Counted from the first letter of the stretch, positions 6,214-12,909 are shown. The stretch: 13,932 nucleotides of DNA from GWA2-44-9 sp964429675 (GCA_964429675.1 CAYSDF010000023.1:1-13932); one strand, 5' to 3'. Translations and numbers: made by a program. The notes: a model not told the origin generated them from the letters alone.

Positions 6214-6241
6214 TTGACAAAATTATCCATAAGTGTATAAT
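6214..6241 (+). promoter_or_regulatory. Sigma70-type promoter of the 6248-6501 RNA
   Basis: TTGACA (6214-6219), a 16-nt spacer and TATAAT (6236-6241), both perfect consensus. Start is expected near 6248, just before the first hairpin. Confidence 0.85.
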
Positions 6242-6247
6242 AAGCAC

Positions 6248-6501
6248 TAGCAGTCTGGACCCCAGACTGCCTCAGCCTAAGGCATGAGTAACTGCGGGAG
6301 GGACCCCAAGAAGGCCTCCTGTAAAGGAGGGACAGTGGGCGTACACTGAGATAAGCCCAAGTAAAGTAGCGAGATTATTGCCATTCAAAAAGAGTCCGGG
6401 TGAAAGCGAGCCAGAAGTTCAGTCGAGTCGCTAAATGCATTCCTGCCACAGAACTGCCGAGATGACGAGAAGAAGTACGGGCCATATCATATGGCCTTTT
6501 T
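6248..6501 (+). ncRNA. Compact structured RNA of about 250 nt, family not assigned
   Basis: The transcript is bracketed by a consensus promoter and an intrinsic terminator. It contains a chain of clean hairpins: GCAGTCTGG/CCAGACTGC (6250-6270), CTCAGCC/GGCATGAG (6271-6288), CCTCCT-GTAA-AGGAGG (6315-6330), CAGTG/CACTG (6333-6348), and a long-range TAGCGA (6367-6372) with TCGCTA (6428-6433). Purine-rich single strands such as GGTGAAAGCGAG and CCACAGAACTGCCGAGATGACGAG join them. It lacks the RNase P P4 core, the tmRNA tag and acceptor, the SRP loop, and the long rod of 6S RNA. A raiA-type RNA was considered because of size and style, but I could not confirm it from memory. It runs towards the TrmB-type gene and ends before it. 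Confidence 0.72.
6480..6501 (+). terminator. Intrinsic terminator of the 6248-6501 RNA
   Basis: GGCCATAT (6480-6487) pairs with ATATGGCC (6489-6496; the loop will open a few pairs), followed by five T residues. It lies 12 bp before the end of the convergent regulator gene. Confidence 0.8.
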
Positions 6502-6512
6502 GTTTGGCTATA

Positions 6513-7265
6513 TTAGATCTTATCGGCGAAACTCCAGATAAAATTGAGTAATCCCTTAAATGAGTTGGCTATTTCCTGATGTTTGATAATAGCACCCGAG
6601 AGCTTGCCTTTTAATGCCGCAATAGCAACGACATCGTCATAGACTGTTATATCGACGTTGAATGGTAATTTATCAGGCGAAACATATTTTGCTTCCCTTA
6701 GCATTTCTGGATCGTTTTTCTTCCATATTGGGCCTTTTAAAGAAGTGTAGATAGCTTTAGTATGAATTCCTTTTTTTATCCTCCTTGCAGAATATGACCT
6801 AGGTAAATCTGGAAAAACATCTAAAACGTCGTCAATTGAGGTTATGCCGATCATATTCTTCTCTTTTGATTTTAAAAACTCCTCCTGCATTTTCATTAGC
6901 CCTTCCTTGCCTTCAAAAAATCTGACCTGAGGTGCTTCACCGGCTAATTTATATAAATTCAAAAGATCCGGCATTATGCTTGCCAGTTCGTTCTTCTCTT
7001 GCTCTATCTGATTAGCCTTTCTATCGATAACGAACTCCAGCTGATCAGGAGATTCGGCCATAAAAAGCTGTTTCTTACCTTTCGTCTGAGTGCTCACTAG
7101 ACCAAGCTTTTTAAGAGATTCAACTTGGACATAAGCGGTCGGCCTGTTTACATTTGCCTTGGCCGCGATTTCAAGCATCGTGGCCGGACCCAATTCAAGC
7201 ATGGCCGTATATACCTTGGCTTCATTTTCAGAGAGACCTATGTTTTTTAGCTGATTTATAAGCAT
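6513..7265 (-). CDS. TrmB-family transcriptional regulator
   Basis: The 250-residue protein opens with the TrmB winged helix (about residues 1-70): GLSENEAKVYTAMLELGPATMLEIAAKANVNRPTAY, then LGLVSTQTKGKKQLFMAE as the wing. A coiled coil (about 75-110) follows for dimerisation. The rest (VRFFEGKEGL, NMIGITSIDD, DITVYDDVVAIAALKGKLSGAII) is the phospholipase-D-like effector domain often found behind this helix in bacteria. In known members the effector is a sugar; the ligand here is unknown. AGGAA lies 4 nt before the ATG. A near-perfect palindrome just upstream (7278-7293) is a plausible autoregulatory operator. It follows the HAD phosphatase gene in the same direction with a 29-bp gap, so the two may be co-transcribed and functionally linked. 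Confidence 0.85.
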   Translation of the reverse strand: MLINQLKNIGLSENEAKVYTAMLELGPATMLEIAAKANVNRPTAYVQVESLKKLGLVSTQTKGKKQLFMAESPDQLEFVIDRKANQIEQEKNELASIMPDLLNLYKLAGEAPQVRFFEGKEGLMKMQEEFLKSKEKNMIGITSIDDVLDVFPDLPRSYSARRIKKGIHTKAIYTSLKGPIWKKNDPEMLREAKYVSPDKLPFNVDITVYDDVVAIAALKGKLSGAIIKHQEIANSFKGLLNFIWSFADKI

Positions 7266-7277
7266 TTTTCCTAACTA

Positions 7278-7293
7278 TATCATAAATATGATA
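7278..7293. promoter_or_regulatory. Candidate operator palindrome upstream of the TrmB-type gene
   Basis: TATCATA-AA-TATGATA is a 7-bp inverted repeat around a 2-bp centre. It lies 13 bp before the regulator's start and immediately after the HAD gene stop. Its position suits autoregulation, but AT-rich palindromes arise by chance. Confidence 0.4.
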
Positions 7294-7294
7294 C

Positions 7295-7876
7295 TTAGTC
7301 AAGATCAAGGTGCTTTCTAAATTCAGCCCAAGAATTAATCTTTTTATAATAACTCCCCTCTTCGAATATATTAAACTGATCAAATAGAAACTTATTTCCT
7401 ACGCTAGATAAGGCATTTATAACTTTGAGCTCATCGTCTATATAATGAGTCACCCCCAATTGAGCCGCTTTGATATTCTTATCGGCTGGGGTAGATACAA
7501 AGAAAGCATTATTATCATTGAAATATCGGGGCCATAGCTTATGCTTTTCTAAAATTCGTATTGCCATCTCCGGTCCCTTTCTTCTTGATATCAAATAGTA
7601 GGGAAACTTACGCCTTTTAATTTCCACTAGTAAGCTCCTGATGCCTTTCATAAGTGTGGCTGTTAAGGCCTCTTCCGGATTATCGTAGATTAAATTCTGA
7701 AATTCCGGATAGGTGCCGGGAGGTATATATTTAACGATGACCTCGGCAGGAGTTTGCTCTGGTCTTATAGAATAGCCTAGCTTTTGAGCAACTCTAATCT
7801 TGGGCTCAGTATTATTTAATATCACGCCGTCCATATCAAAGCCTATAATGATATTTTTATTATTATTTTCGCTCAT
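7295..7876 (-). CDS. HAD-superfamily hydrolase (5'-nucleotidase-like phosphatase)
   Basis: The 193-residue protein has HAD motif I as FDMDGVILNN (residues 13-22, nucleophile Asp14 and acid Asp16), motif II as LISRR near residue 95, a lysine in PADKNIKAAQLG for motif III, and motif IV as HYIDDE with the metal-binding aspartates. The small cap region and length resemble 5'(3')-deoxyribonucleotidase or uncharacterised HAD phosphatases. The substrate cannot be read from sequence. It is divergent from the kinase at 7947 and upstream of the TrmB-type regulator. A phosphatase, a regulator and a nucleotide-kinase-like gene side by side suggest a shared role in nucleotide or sugar-phosphate metabolism, as inference. 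No strong Shine-Dalgarno precedes the ATG. Confidence 0.82.
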   Translation of the reverse strand: MSENNNKNIIIGFDMDGVILNNTEPKIRVAQKLGYSIRPEQTPAEVIVKYIPPGTYPEFQNLIYDNPEEALTATLMKGIRSLLVEIKRRKFPYYLISRRKGPEMAIRILEKHKLWPRYFNDNNAFFVSTPADKNIKAAQLGVTHYIDDELKVINALSSVGNKFLFDQFNIFEEGSYYKKINSWAEFRKHLDLD

Positions 7877-7881
7877 AATAC

Positions 7882-7910
7882 TTGCAGCTTATTCTCTTAT
7901 ATCTTATACT
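7882..7910 (+). promoter_or_regulatory. Probable promoter of the P-loop kinase gene
   Basis: TTGCAG (7882-7887), a 17-nt spacer and TATACT (7905-7910) give a moderate sigma70-type match. The expected start near 7917 leaves a 30-nt leader with AAGGGACGG before the ATG at 7947. Confidence 0.5.
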
Positions 7911-7946
7911 AACCAAAAATAAGATCATTTACAAACAAGGGACGGA

Positions 7947-8800
7947 ATGACCGAACCACTCGACAAGAAACATGTACTGGAACAAATAGCTTCAATAAAA
8001 AATTATTTAAGATACGACATCCGCTATAGCCTTCCTAGGCCTTTCATAGTTGAACTTTCCGGCCCTCCTTCGGTCGGAAAAACATCAGTTATCGCAGGAG
8101 TGGATGATTTCTTGCGGCCATTAGGACTTGGCAAGATCTGGCCACCCCAGGAAGGGCCCAGAGAGATAAGACATATATCCAGATCTACGCCAGATTATAA
8201 TCTACGGACCGCAATGTATTCATTAACTAAGCTTCTCGATGAGGCTCACGCCTCAAGGCATGATCTTGTGCTTTTTGACCGCTGTGCTTTTNNNNNNNNN
8301 NNNNNNNNNNNNNNNNNNNNNNNNNNNNNNNNNNNNNNNNNNNNNNNNNNNNNNNNNNNNNNNNNNNNNNNNNNNNNNNNNNNNNNNNNNNTGTGCTTTT
8401 TGACCGCTGTGCTTTTGACGCTTACTGCTGGATGTCATACTGGGAGAATAAGGGCAAATTAAGCCCCGGTGAAACTTTCATTTTTCAGTCATTTTTTACG
8501 AGCCTTCAATTTACAGAAAAAATTGATGTTTGTTATTTTCTAGTCTGTGATCCTGAAATGTCTATGAAAAGAGAGCTTAAGGATGCTATAAGCAACGAGG
8601 TTAGAGAAACAACGAATATTGAATCGATCAAAATGCTGGATGGTATCTGGCGCAAAGCTTATGATATTCAACATTCTTTCCACACTAACATCCGCCTTAT
8701 CGACACTACTAATATTACTGTCGCTGAGATGACCCGAATGGTATCTAAAGATATCTTGGATACCATGGAAAGGAAATCAAAGAGCTCAGTTACAAAGTAA
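7947..8800 (+). CDS. P-loop nucleotide kinase-like protein, split by an assembly gap
   Basis: The gene is interrupted by 100 Ns. Removing the Ns and one copy of the flanking 25-bp repeat restores a continuous frame of 242 residues: 115 codons up to VLFDRCAF, then DAYCWMSYW and 119 more. Walker A is GPPSVGKTS (residues 39-47). The second acidic motif is LVLFDRCAFDAYCW, the DRC/DRS-type site of thymidylate and deoxynucleoside kinases. Further on VCYFLVCDPEMSMKREL resembles the strand and helix before the lid. The exact substrate is not clear; a thymidylate- or deoxynucleoside-kinase-like role is likely, and a phage or toxin-repair kinase is an alternative. AAGGGACGG precedes the ATG, and a shared terminator follows. 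Confidence 0.78.
8267..8416. other. Scaffold gap of 100 Ns flanked by a 25-bp overlap
   Basis: The 25 bases before the Ns (8267-8291) are identical to the 25 after them (8392-8416). A fixed 100-N filler with overlapping contig ends is a scaffolding placeholder. Merging the overlap brings both halves of the kinase into the same frame, whereas the assembled spacing (125 bp) does not. Confidence 0.93.
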
Positions 8801-8810
8801 TAAAAAGTAA

Positions 8811-8830
8811 GGACCCTCATGGGTCCTTTT
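8811..8830. terminator. Bidirectional terminator between convergent genes
   Basis: GGACCC/GGGTCC (8811-8816, 8821-8826) is followed by TTTT on the plus strand. Read leftward it is followed by a mixed T-rich stretch. It serves the kinase gene and probably also the convergent CAP gene ending at 8861. Confidence 0.78.
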
Positions 8831-8860
8831 CAATTACTCCGGTCGTATTTTTAAAAAACG

Positions 8861-9706
8861 CTAAGAACCAGTAATGCACTGATTGGATAATCGCACCTGA
8901 TTGTTATATTGATCGACCAAGTTTTTGGTTACTACTATAAGATTATTATATTGATTAACTAGGGTGTTATATTCCTGGACTTTTTGATTATATTCCGGTC
9001 CGCCCTGAGGTCGCATATTGTCAATTTCTGAACGTAAATTATCTATCTGAATCTTCAGACTATCGAGCTGGGACTGATTGAAATCAATTTTAGATTTAAG
9101 GCTAGGGTCAACTTGAGGACAGGAAGAAGCCGGTCGACCGAAAATTTGCACCGCAATCCAGGTTGATTTACCCTCATAATTCCCCTTCAAGACTGATATG
9201 CCTATATCCTGAAACTTGGGATTCAACAGGTTCGCCCGGTGGCCGGGACTGTTCATCCAAGCTTGAACTAATTCCTGGTCATCTTTAAAATTACCGAGCG
9301 CCAGATTCTCTCCTATCATAATATATTCATATCCTACATAACTGACTGCATACTCAGCATTTTTGCCGTCCGGAGATTCATGAGCAAAGTATTGATTATC
9401 AAACATATCTTTAGCCCTGATAGCAGCAGCTGAATTCAGCTTGGCATTCAAGATTAAGGGGGCTATACCGTTGTTTTTCCTCTGAATATTAGTCTGTTCT
9501 AAAACTCCGGCCCTAGTAAGAAAAGATTTCTTATTTTCTACGGTCGATCTTAAAGGCGGAGGGGCAGATATTTCTTTTTTTATTTTTTCAAGCTCAGCCT
9601 GAAGAGCGCCTATTTGGGGAAGTTTTGAAGGAAAAAATACTTTCAATACAAAAAACGTACCTATGAATAATGCTATTAAAATTAAAATAACTATAGTCTT
9701 TTTCAT
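8861..9706 (-). CDS. Membrane-anchored CAP-domain (SCP/PR1-like) protein
   Basis: The 281-residue protein starts with a short basic N-terminus and one hydrophobic segment (about residues 4-26), a signal anchor or uncleaved signal. A proline-rich linker then leads into a CAP domain (about 60-195). Signature pieces are YFAHESPDGK, IGENLALG, AWMNSPGHRANLLNP and FQDIGISV. The C-terminal 80 residues are a Gln/Asn-rich coiled coil (about 205-275) ending with a Cys. It is exported and probably faces the cell surface. Bacterial CAP proteins bind wall or lipid ligands, and their activity is unsettled. I start it at the ATG at 9706: a GTG two codons earlier lies within the inverted repeat. No Shine-Dalgarno is visible, only GUGGGG directly before AUG, which can be sequestered (see 9705-9841). 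Confidence 0.88.
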   Translation of the reverse strand: MKKTIVILILIALFIGTFFVLKVFFPSKLPQIGALQAELEKIKKEISAPPPLRSTVENKKSFLTRAGVLEQTNIQRKNNGIAPLILNAKLNSAAAIRAKDMFDNQYFAHESPDGKNAEYAVSYVGYEYIMIGENLALGNFKDDQELVQAWMNSPGHRANLLNPKFQDIGISVLKGNYEGKSTWIAVQIFGRPASSCPQVDPSLKSKIDFNQSQLDSLKIQIDNLRSEIDNMRPQGGPEYNQKVQEYNTLVNQYNNLIVVTKNLVDQYNNQVRLSNQCITGS

Positions 9707-9841
9707 CCCCACACTCAGTCAGGATATATTTCTTATGTGGTTTAAGAAATATATCCTGACTGTCATTAAATAATATACTGGTTTGATTTAATCCCTAAAC
9801 TCAGAAAATAGTTCCCGCAAATCCTGACTGAGTGTGGGGAT
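9705..9841. repeat. 137-bp segment with 21-bp perfect inverted ends and a competing inner hairpin
   Basis: Bases 9705-9725 and 9821-9841 are perfect inverse repeats (core CCCCACACTCAGTCAGGAT). A second partner, AAGAAATATATCCTGACTG (about 9745-9763), can pair with the inner part of the left arm as a hairpin of about 19 bp. In the leftward mRNA the strand next to the CAP start codon can therefore pair either with its close partner or with the far one. The far pairing covers GGGGAU of the start site. The segment fills the whole gap between two same-direction genes. It is either a MITE-like insertion or an RNA switch. Confidence 0.65.
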
Positions 9842-9846
9842 TCATT

Positions 9847-10863
9847 CTAGAGGAGATTACCCTTGCTATTCCATCGGGAATCTATATATGAGGCTGCTTC
9901 GCTTAGTTTCAAAGAAGTTGTACCGTTGCCGGTTCTTATATAGAATTCCTCATTCTCATCTGTCTTCAGATATGCCGGCTTATTACTCGGGATAGCTTTA
10001 ATTACGCAGAATTCTTTGTCTCTGACCTTGTGCCAGGATAGTTTAACAAATTGCCTGAATTCCGGACCGATCATTGAATGAAACACATTTGTAAAATGAT
10101 TCTGAAAACCGTCTTGATTTTGCTTAGGCAAGGATTGATAGTCGTGGCCGATGCCTATGACATTTCTGTTATCATCAATGCCGATCACCAGATTACCGCC
10201 GTCAGAATTTAAAAACGCGGCGATAGTTTTCATCACTGATTTTTCTAGATTTTTATTTACTTTATTTTGCTTGAAATCCCAACGGAACGATGATTTAAAC
10301 TCAAGGCTTTCTCCTTCTTCCTGAGGAATTATTTCTTCCAGGCTACTTGAACCGCTAACTTTATTCTGTCTATTTTTAAGCTTTTGGAATTCGGAGATCA
10401 TCTCTACATATTTCTGAGGCTCAGGTATATGGGTAAGCTTAAAACTGCGGCCGGGCATTTCTCCTTGCAGATATATGGTGCCGTATTTGGTAAGTTTGCC
10501 TAAAGGACCCTGCCGGTAACTTACGGAATATATAAGCTCCATCGGCACAACCATTTTATGCCTATACAAAAGCCCCTTGCCGTGAATAATCTTATCGCTT
10601 TTGAATTCATAGTACTCTTTATACCAGCTGAAAAAAATATAAAAAATTAATACTGTTTCAAAAGAAAATATAGCTAAAACCTCGGCAACATGATACGAGA
10701 GTGACTTAGCAAGGATAAGATTTCTGTATATTTTACCGTAGTCAGCCAGAACAGCAGCCAGAAAAAAAGCAGCCATAGCCGCAAGCTGAAGGGCGATGAA
10801 GTTTTTAACTATTACAACGGGGCTTTTCTTGACAATTATTTGTTGGTATGTGGCAAATCCCAT
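9847..10863 (-). CDS. Membrane bPH2 (DUF304-like) domain fused to an AlbA_2/Schlafen-type domain
   Basis: The 338-residue protein has two predicted membrane helices (about 20-40 and 57-80), then a beta-rich bacterial PH-like region (about 82-160, with YYEFKSDKIIHGKGLLYRHKMVVPMELI and YGTIYLQG). After a polar linker comes an AlbA_2 domain (about 184-325). That domain shows GESLEFKSSFRWD, KTIAAFLNSDGGNLVIGIDDNRNVIGI, FCVIKAIPSNKPAYLK and EEFYIRTGNGTTSL, the standard order of the putative ATP/DNA-binding Schlafen-like fold. Known AlbA_2 proteins are mostly soluble, often with a DNA-binding tail, so a membrane-tethered version is unusual. I infer a sensor or stress-linked protein at the inner membrane. 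No Shine-Dalgarno is visible; a plausible promoter lies at 10891-10919. Confidence 0.82.
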   Translation of the reverse strand: MGFATYQQIIVKKSPVVIVKNFIALQLAAMAAFFLAAVLADYGKIYRNLILAKSLSYHVAEVLAIFSFETVLIFYIFFSWYKEYYEFKSDKIIHGKGLLYRHKMVVPMELIYSVSYRQGPLGKLTKYGTIYLQGEMPGRSFKLTHIPEPQKYVEMISEFQKLKNRQNKVSGSSSLEEIIPQEEGESLEFKSSFRWDFKQNKVNKNLEKSVMKTIAAFLNSDGGNLVIGIDDNRNVIGIGHDYQSLPKQNQDGFQNHFTNVFHSMIGPEFRQFVKLSWHKVRDKEFCVIKAIPSNKPAYLKTDENEEFYIRTGNGTTSLKLSEAASYIDSRWNSKGNLL

Positions 10864-10996
10864 TGATTATGCTTAATCAGTCTTGCCCGTATTGTAAATC
10901 TAAAAAATATTTTATTCAACCCGGCAGTGAATTTTTGACCATTCTTGCTATTGCGGCTTTTGGCCGCATCTTAAAAATATGCTACCAGGTCAACCA
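10864..10996. other. Intergenic spacer with a GCGGC/GCCGC hairpin
   Basis: The gap between the two leftward genes holds the promoter at 10891-10919 and a hairpin near 10953-10967 (GCGGC-TTTTG-GCCGC). No U tract directly follows in either direction, so it is at best a weak terminator. An open frame with a CPYC motif on the plus strand was not accepted. Confidence 0.4.
10891..10919 (-). promoter_or_regulatory. Probable promoter of the bPH2-AlbA_2 gene
   Basis: Read leftward: TTGAAT (10919-10914), a 17-nt spacer, TACAAT (10896-10891). Expected start near 10884 leaves a leader of about 20 nt. Confidence 0.5.
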
Positions 10997-12223
10997 TCAC
11001 ACAGCACCGCCTTTATATATAACTTTATAAATAACGCCCGCCTTGTCATCGGAAATATACATAGTTCCACCAGGTTGAACCAAGATATCAACTGGCCTGC
11101 CCAGGGCACCTTCTTTAGTAAGCCATCCGGAAATAAAATCTTCGATTCCAAGATAGTGCCCCTTAGAATCAAGTTTAATCCTGACCACTTTATATCCTGT
11201 CGGGTCAGTCCGATTCCAAGAACCATGATAAGCAACAAGTAAATTATACCAATACTGCTCAGGCCATCCGCCAGCTGGCGGATCTTCCGGCACAAAAGCC
11301 AAGCCTAATGGCGCAGAATGAGCTTGTAAATCTATATGGGATGGCTCTTCAAAAGGTTCCATGCACGGATTCCTGATATAGGTATTGTGGTCAAAATCAG
11401 TATCATGGATATTCTTTCCATAGCATATAGGCCAACCATAGTTTTTGCCTTCTTGAATAATATTTATCTCGTCGGGCGGGAGATTGTCGCCTAACAAATC
11501 TCTTCCCATATCATTCCCCCACATCCTTCCATCAACATAACTCCAAGTAAAAAATACTGTATTGCGCAAACCTTTTGCAAAAAGCTTAAAATCTGAACCG
11601 TCCTTATTCATTGAATATATTGAAGCCCGCCTTGGATCTTTCTCAATGCAGACATTGCATGATGAACCTATCGAGACATAAAGCCTCCCATCAGGACCGA
11701 ATCCAAGAGTGCGCGTGAAATGTCCTCCTCCGCTGGGCAAATCAATGATTTTTTGCAGTGGCGCTTCGGAATATACTCCGACTTTGGAAATTTGATTTTC
11801 TTGCCCAATATATAGGCTGGCGGGGATTTGAGGATCAAATGCCAAGCCATGAGGATTATTAAGATTTTTAAAAATATCGCTCTGTTTAGTTACCTTCCCA
11901 TTAGTAATCTCCATAAGAGTAACTGCTCCGGCTGATGTACGGCTAACCCACATATTGCCAAAGGAATCAAAAGCCATTACTCTTGCCCCGGGTAAATTCT
12001 TAGCAAAAATAGAGATAGAAAAACCGGCGGGAAGTTTAAGGGGCAGGCCCGTATTATTCTCAGGAGATGGCCCTCCTGAAGGTGAAATATTTGTAATATC
12101 CTGAGGGGGTCTCTCTATCACTGGGCCGATACCACGAAGATTTCTCCAATAAAAAACACTGGCCCACACAACCAGAAAACTAATCGTAATAATTACCGGG
12201 TATAGGACTAATTTCTTCTTCAT
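10997..12223 (-). CDS. PQQ-type glucose/sorbosone dehydrogenase-like protein, membrane-anchored
   Basis: The 408-residue protein has one N-terminal hydrophobic helix (about 6-25) and a Pro/Ser linker, then a six-bladed propeller of the GSDH/sorbosone dehydrogenase family. Diagnostic stretches are LPAGFSISIFAKNLPGARVMAFD, NPHGLAFDP, HFTRTLGFGPDGRLYVSIGSSCNVC, KGLRNTVFFTW, NYGWPICYGK and GRPVDILVQPGG. Characterised relatives oxidise aldoses or sorbosone with bound pyrroloquinoline quinone outside the cytoplasm. Electron acceptor and substrate are unknown here, and no PQQ synthesis gene is in the window. Cysteines in SCNVC, PICYG and NPCMEP may form disulfides. A 16-bp palindrome encodes DPPAGGWP. 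Transcription may start at or near the start codon (TATAAT 6 nt before the ATG). Confidence 0.87.
   Translation of the reverse strand: MKKKLVLYPVIITISFLVVWASVFYWRNLRGIGPVIERPPQDITNISPSGGPSPENNTGLPLKLPAGFSISIFAKNLPGARVMAFDSFGNMWVSRTSAGAVTLMEITNGKVTKQSDIFKNLNNPHGLAFDPQIPASLYIGQENQISKVGVYSEAPLQKIIDLPSGGGHFTRTLGFGPDGRLYVSIGSSCNVCIEKDPRRASIYSMNKDGSDFKLFAKGLRNTVFFTWSYVDGRMWGNDMGRDLLGDNLPPDEINIIQEGKNYGWPICYGKNIHDTDFDHNTYIRNPCMEPFEEPSHIDLQAHSAPLGLAFVPEDPPAGGWPEQYWYNLLVAYHGSWNRTDPTGYKVVRIKLDSKGHYLGIEDFISGWLTKEGALGRPVDILVQPGGTMYISDDKAGVIYKVIYKGGAV
11267..11282. repeat. 16-bp palindrome within a coding region
   Basis: TCCGCCAGCTGGCGGA is identical to the palindrome at 4915-4930, and related by two changes to TCCGTCAGCTGACGGA at 3832-3847. 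Here it lies in frame inside the sugar dehydrogenase gene, giving a Pro-Pro-Ala-Gly-Gly loop. Confidence 0.75.
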
Positions 12224-12229
12224 TTAAAT

Positions 12230-12235
12230 ATTATA
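12230..12235 (-). promoter_or_regulatory. -10 box of the sugar dehydrogenase gene, leaderless arrangement
   Basis: Exact TATAAT read leftward, 6 nt before the ATG at 12223, so the transcript would begin at or next to the start codon. The -35 region is only T-rich. No Shine-Dalgarno exists in the remaining 6 nt. Confidence 0.45.
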
Positions 12236-12252
12236 ACATTATTGTGAAGTGT

Positions 12253-12277
12253 AAAAAACGGCCTTTAGGCCGTTTTT
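12253..12277 (-). terminator. Intrinsic terminator overlapping the stop codon of the NMP-kinase-like gene
   Basis: CGGCC/GGCCG (12259-12263, 12268-12272) flanked by A and T tracts works in both directions. The stop codon at 12265 is in its loop, so the last codons of the gene double as the terminator. Confidence 0.8.
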
Positions 12278-12837
12278 AGTTTCAATAATCTCCTGCAAAA
12301 TATTCTGACGGCATTCTTAAATATTTCCTTATCTGAAGAATGATTCACAATCCCATAATCCGCCATAGATCCCAGGCGAGGGATATCAATCTCAGTTGAA
12401 GCCTGTTCCTGTTTCCGGAATTCTTCAAATGTTGCTTCCGCTTCACCTACTTTTTCGCCACGATTAACAGTTCTTTCATGCCTAGTACGGGAATCAGCGG
12501 TAATGTAGACCAGAAGGCCGTCGGGAAATTGACGTATGACATCCACATCAGTATCCCACCTGACGCTGTCAAAAATAACGATATCGGCATCTACATGAGA
12601 AATCCTATTAGATATGGCTCTACTTAATGTGCCCTTACCAAATTTAGAATCCATGGCTTCGGCTAAATTTATAAGATTTTCCCGGGTAGTTTGGATACCC
12701 CACAGATTAAGAGTCTCAAATAAAAGTTCGGACGAGCCTACTTTCACTATTCTTTTGTCCGGGAGAACCTCCCTTAAGATATCCGTAAAAGTGCCCTTAC
12801 CGCTACCCTTCTCGCCGATTAGACCAATAACTATCAC
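12265..12837 (-). CDS. P-loop NMP-kinase-like protein (dephospho-CoA/adenylate-kinase fold)
   Basis: The 190-residue protein begins at a GTG with AAGG 7-11 nt upstream. Walker A is GEKGSGKGT (residues 8-16), the GxGKGT form shared by adenylate, dephospho-CoA and phage dNMP kinases. DIVIFDSVRW carries the second acidic motif. VYITADSRTRHERTVNRG resembles the strand leading into a lid with arginines. NHSSDKEIFKNAVRIF matches the C-terminal helix seen in dephospho-CoA kinase-like proteins. The substrate is open; related CPR proteins are annotated only as AAA family ATPase or dephospho-CoA kinase-like. The gene is the first of the leftward run and ends in its own terminator. Confidence 0.75.
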   Translation of the reverse strand: MIVIGLIGEKGSGKGTFTDILREVLPDKRIVKVGSSELLFETLNLWGIQTTRENLINLAEAMDSKFGKGTLSRAISNRISHVDADIVIFDSVRWDTDVDVIRQFPDGLLVYITADSRTRHERTVNRGEKVGEAEATFEEFRKQEQASTEIDIPRLGSMADYGIVNHSSDKEIFKNAVRIFCRRLLKLKTA

Positions 12838-12909
12838 ATTGACGCCTTAGAATAAAAGAACCCATACGGCCCAATTATTAAATAAAACTATAAATAATGC
12901 AAATATTAT

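Noticed and set aside
87..6501. Possible tmRNA, RNase P RNA, SRP RNA or 6S RNA identity for the three RNA loci
   Set aside because: I looked for the tag sequence and acceptor ends, the GAGGAAAGUC/ACAGAAA cores, the GGAAG loop and a long single rod, and did not find them. Divergent forms cannot be excluded without covariance models.
8267..8416. 25-bp direct repeat as a biological repeat
   Set aside because: It flanks a fixed 100-N filler and merging it restores a reading frame, so it is a contig overlap.
8253..8462. Frames running across the N block
   Set aside because: They exist only because the unknown bases were translated; the true gene is continuous after the overlap is merged.
10848..11030. 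Plus-strand frame with a CPYC motif
   Set aside because: It overlaps the start of one real gene and the end of another, has no ribosome binding site, and lacks a second cysteine pair in a zinc-ribbon arrangement.
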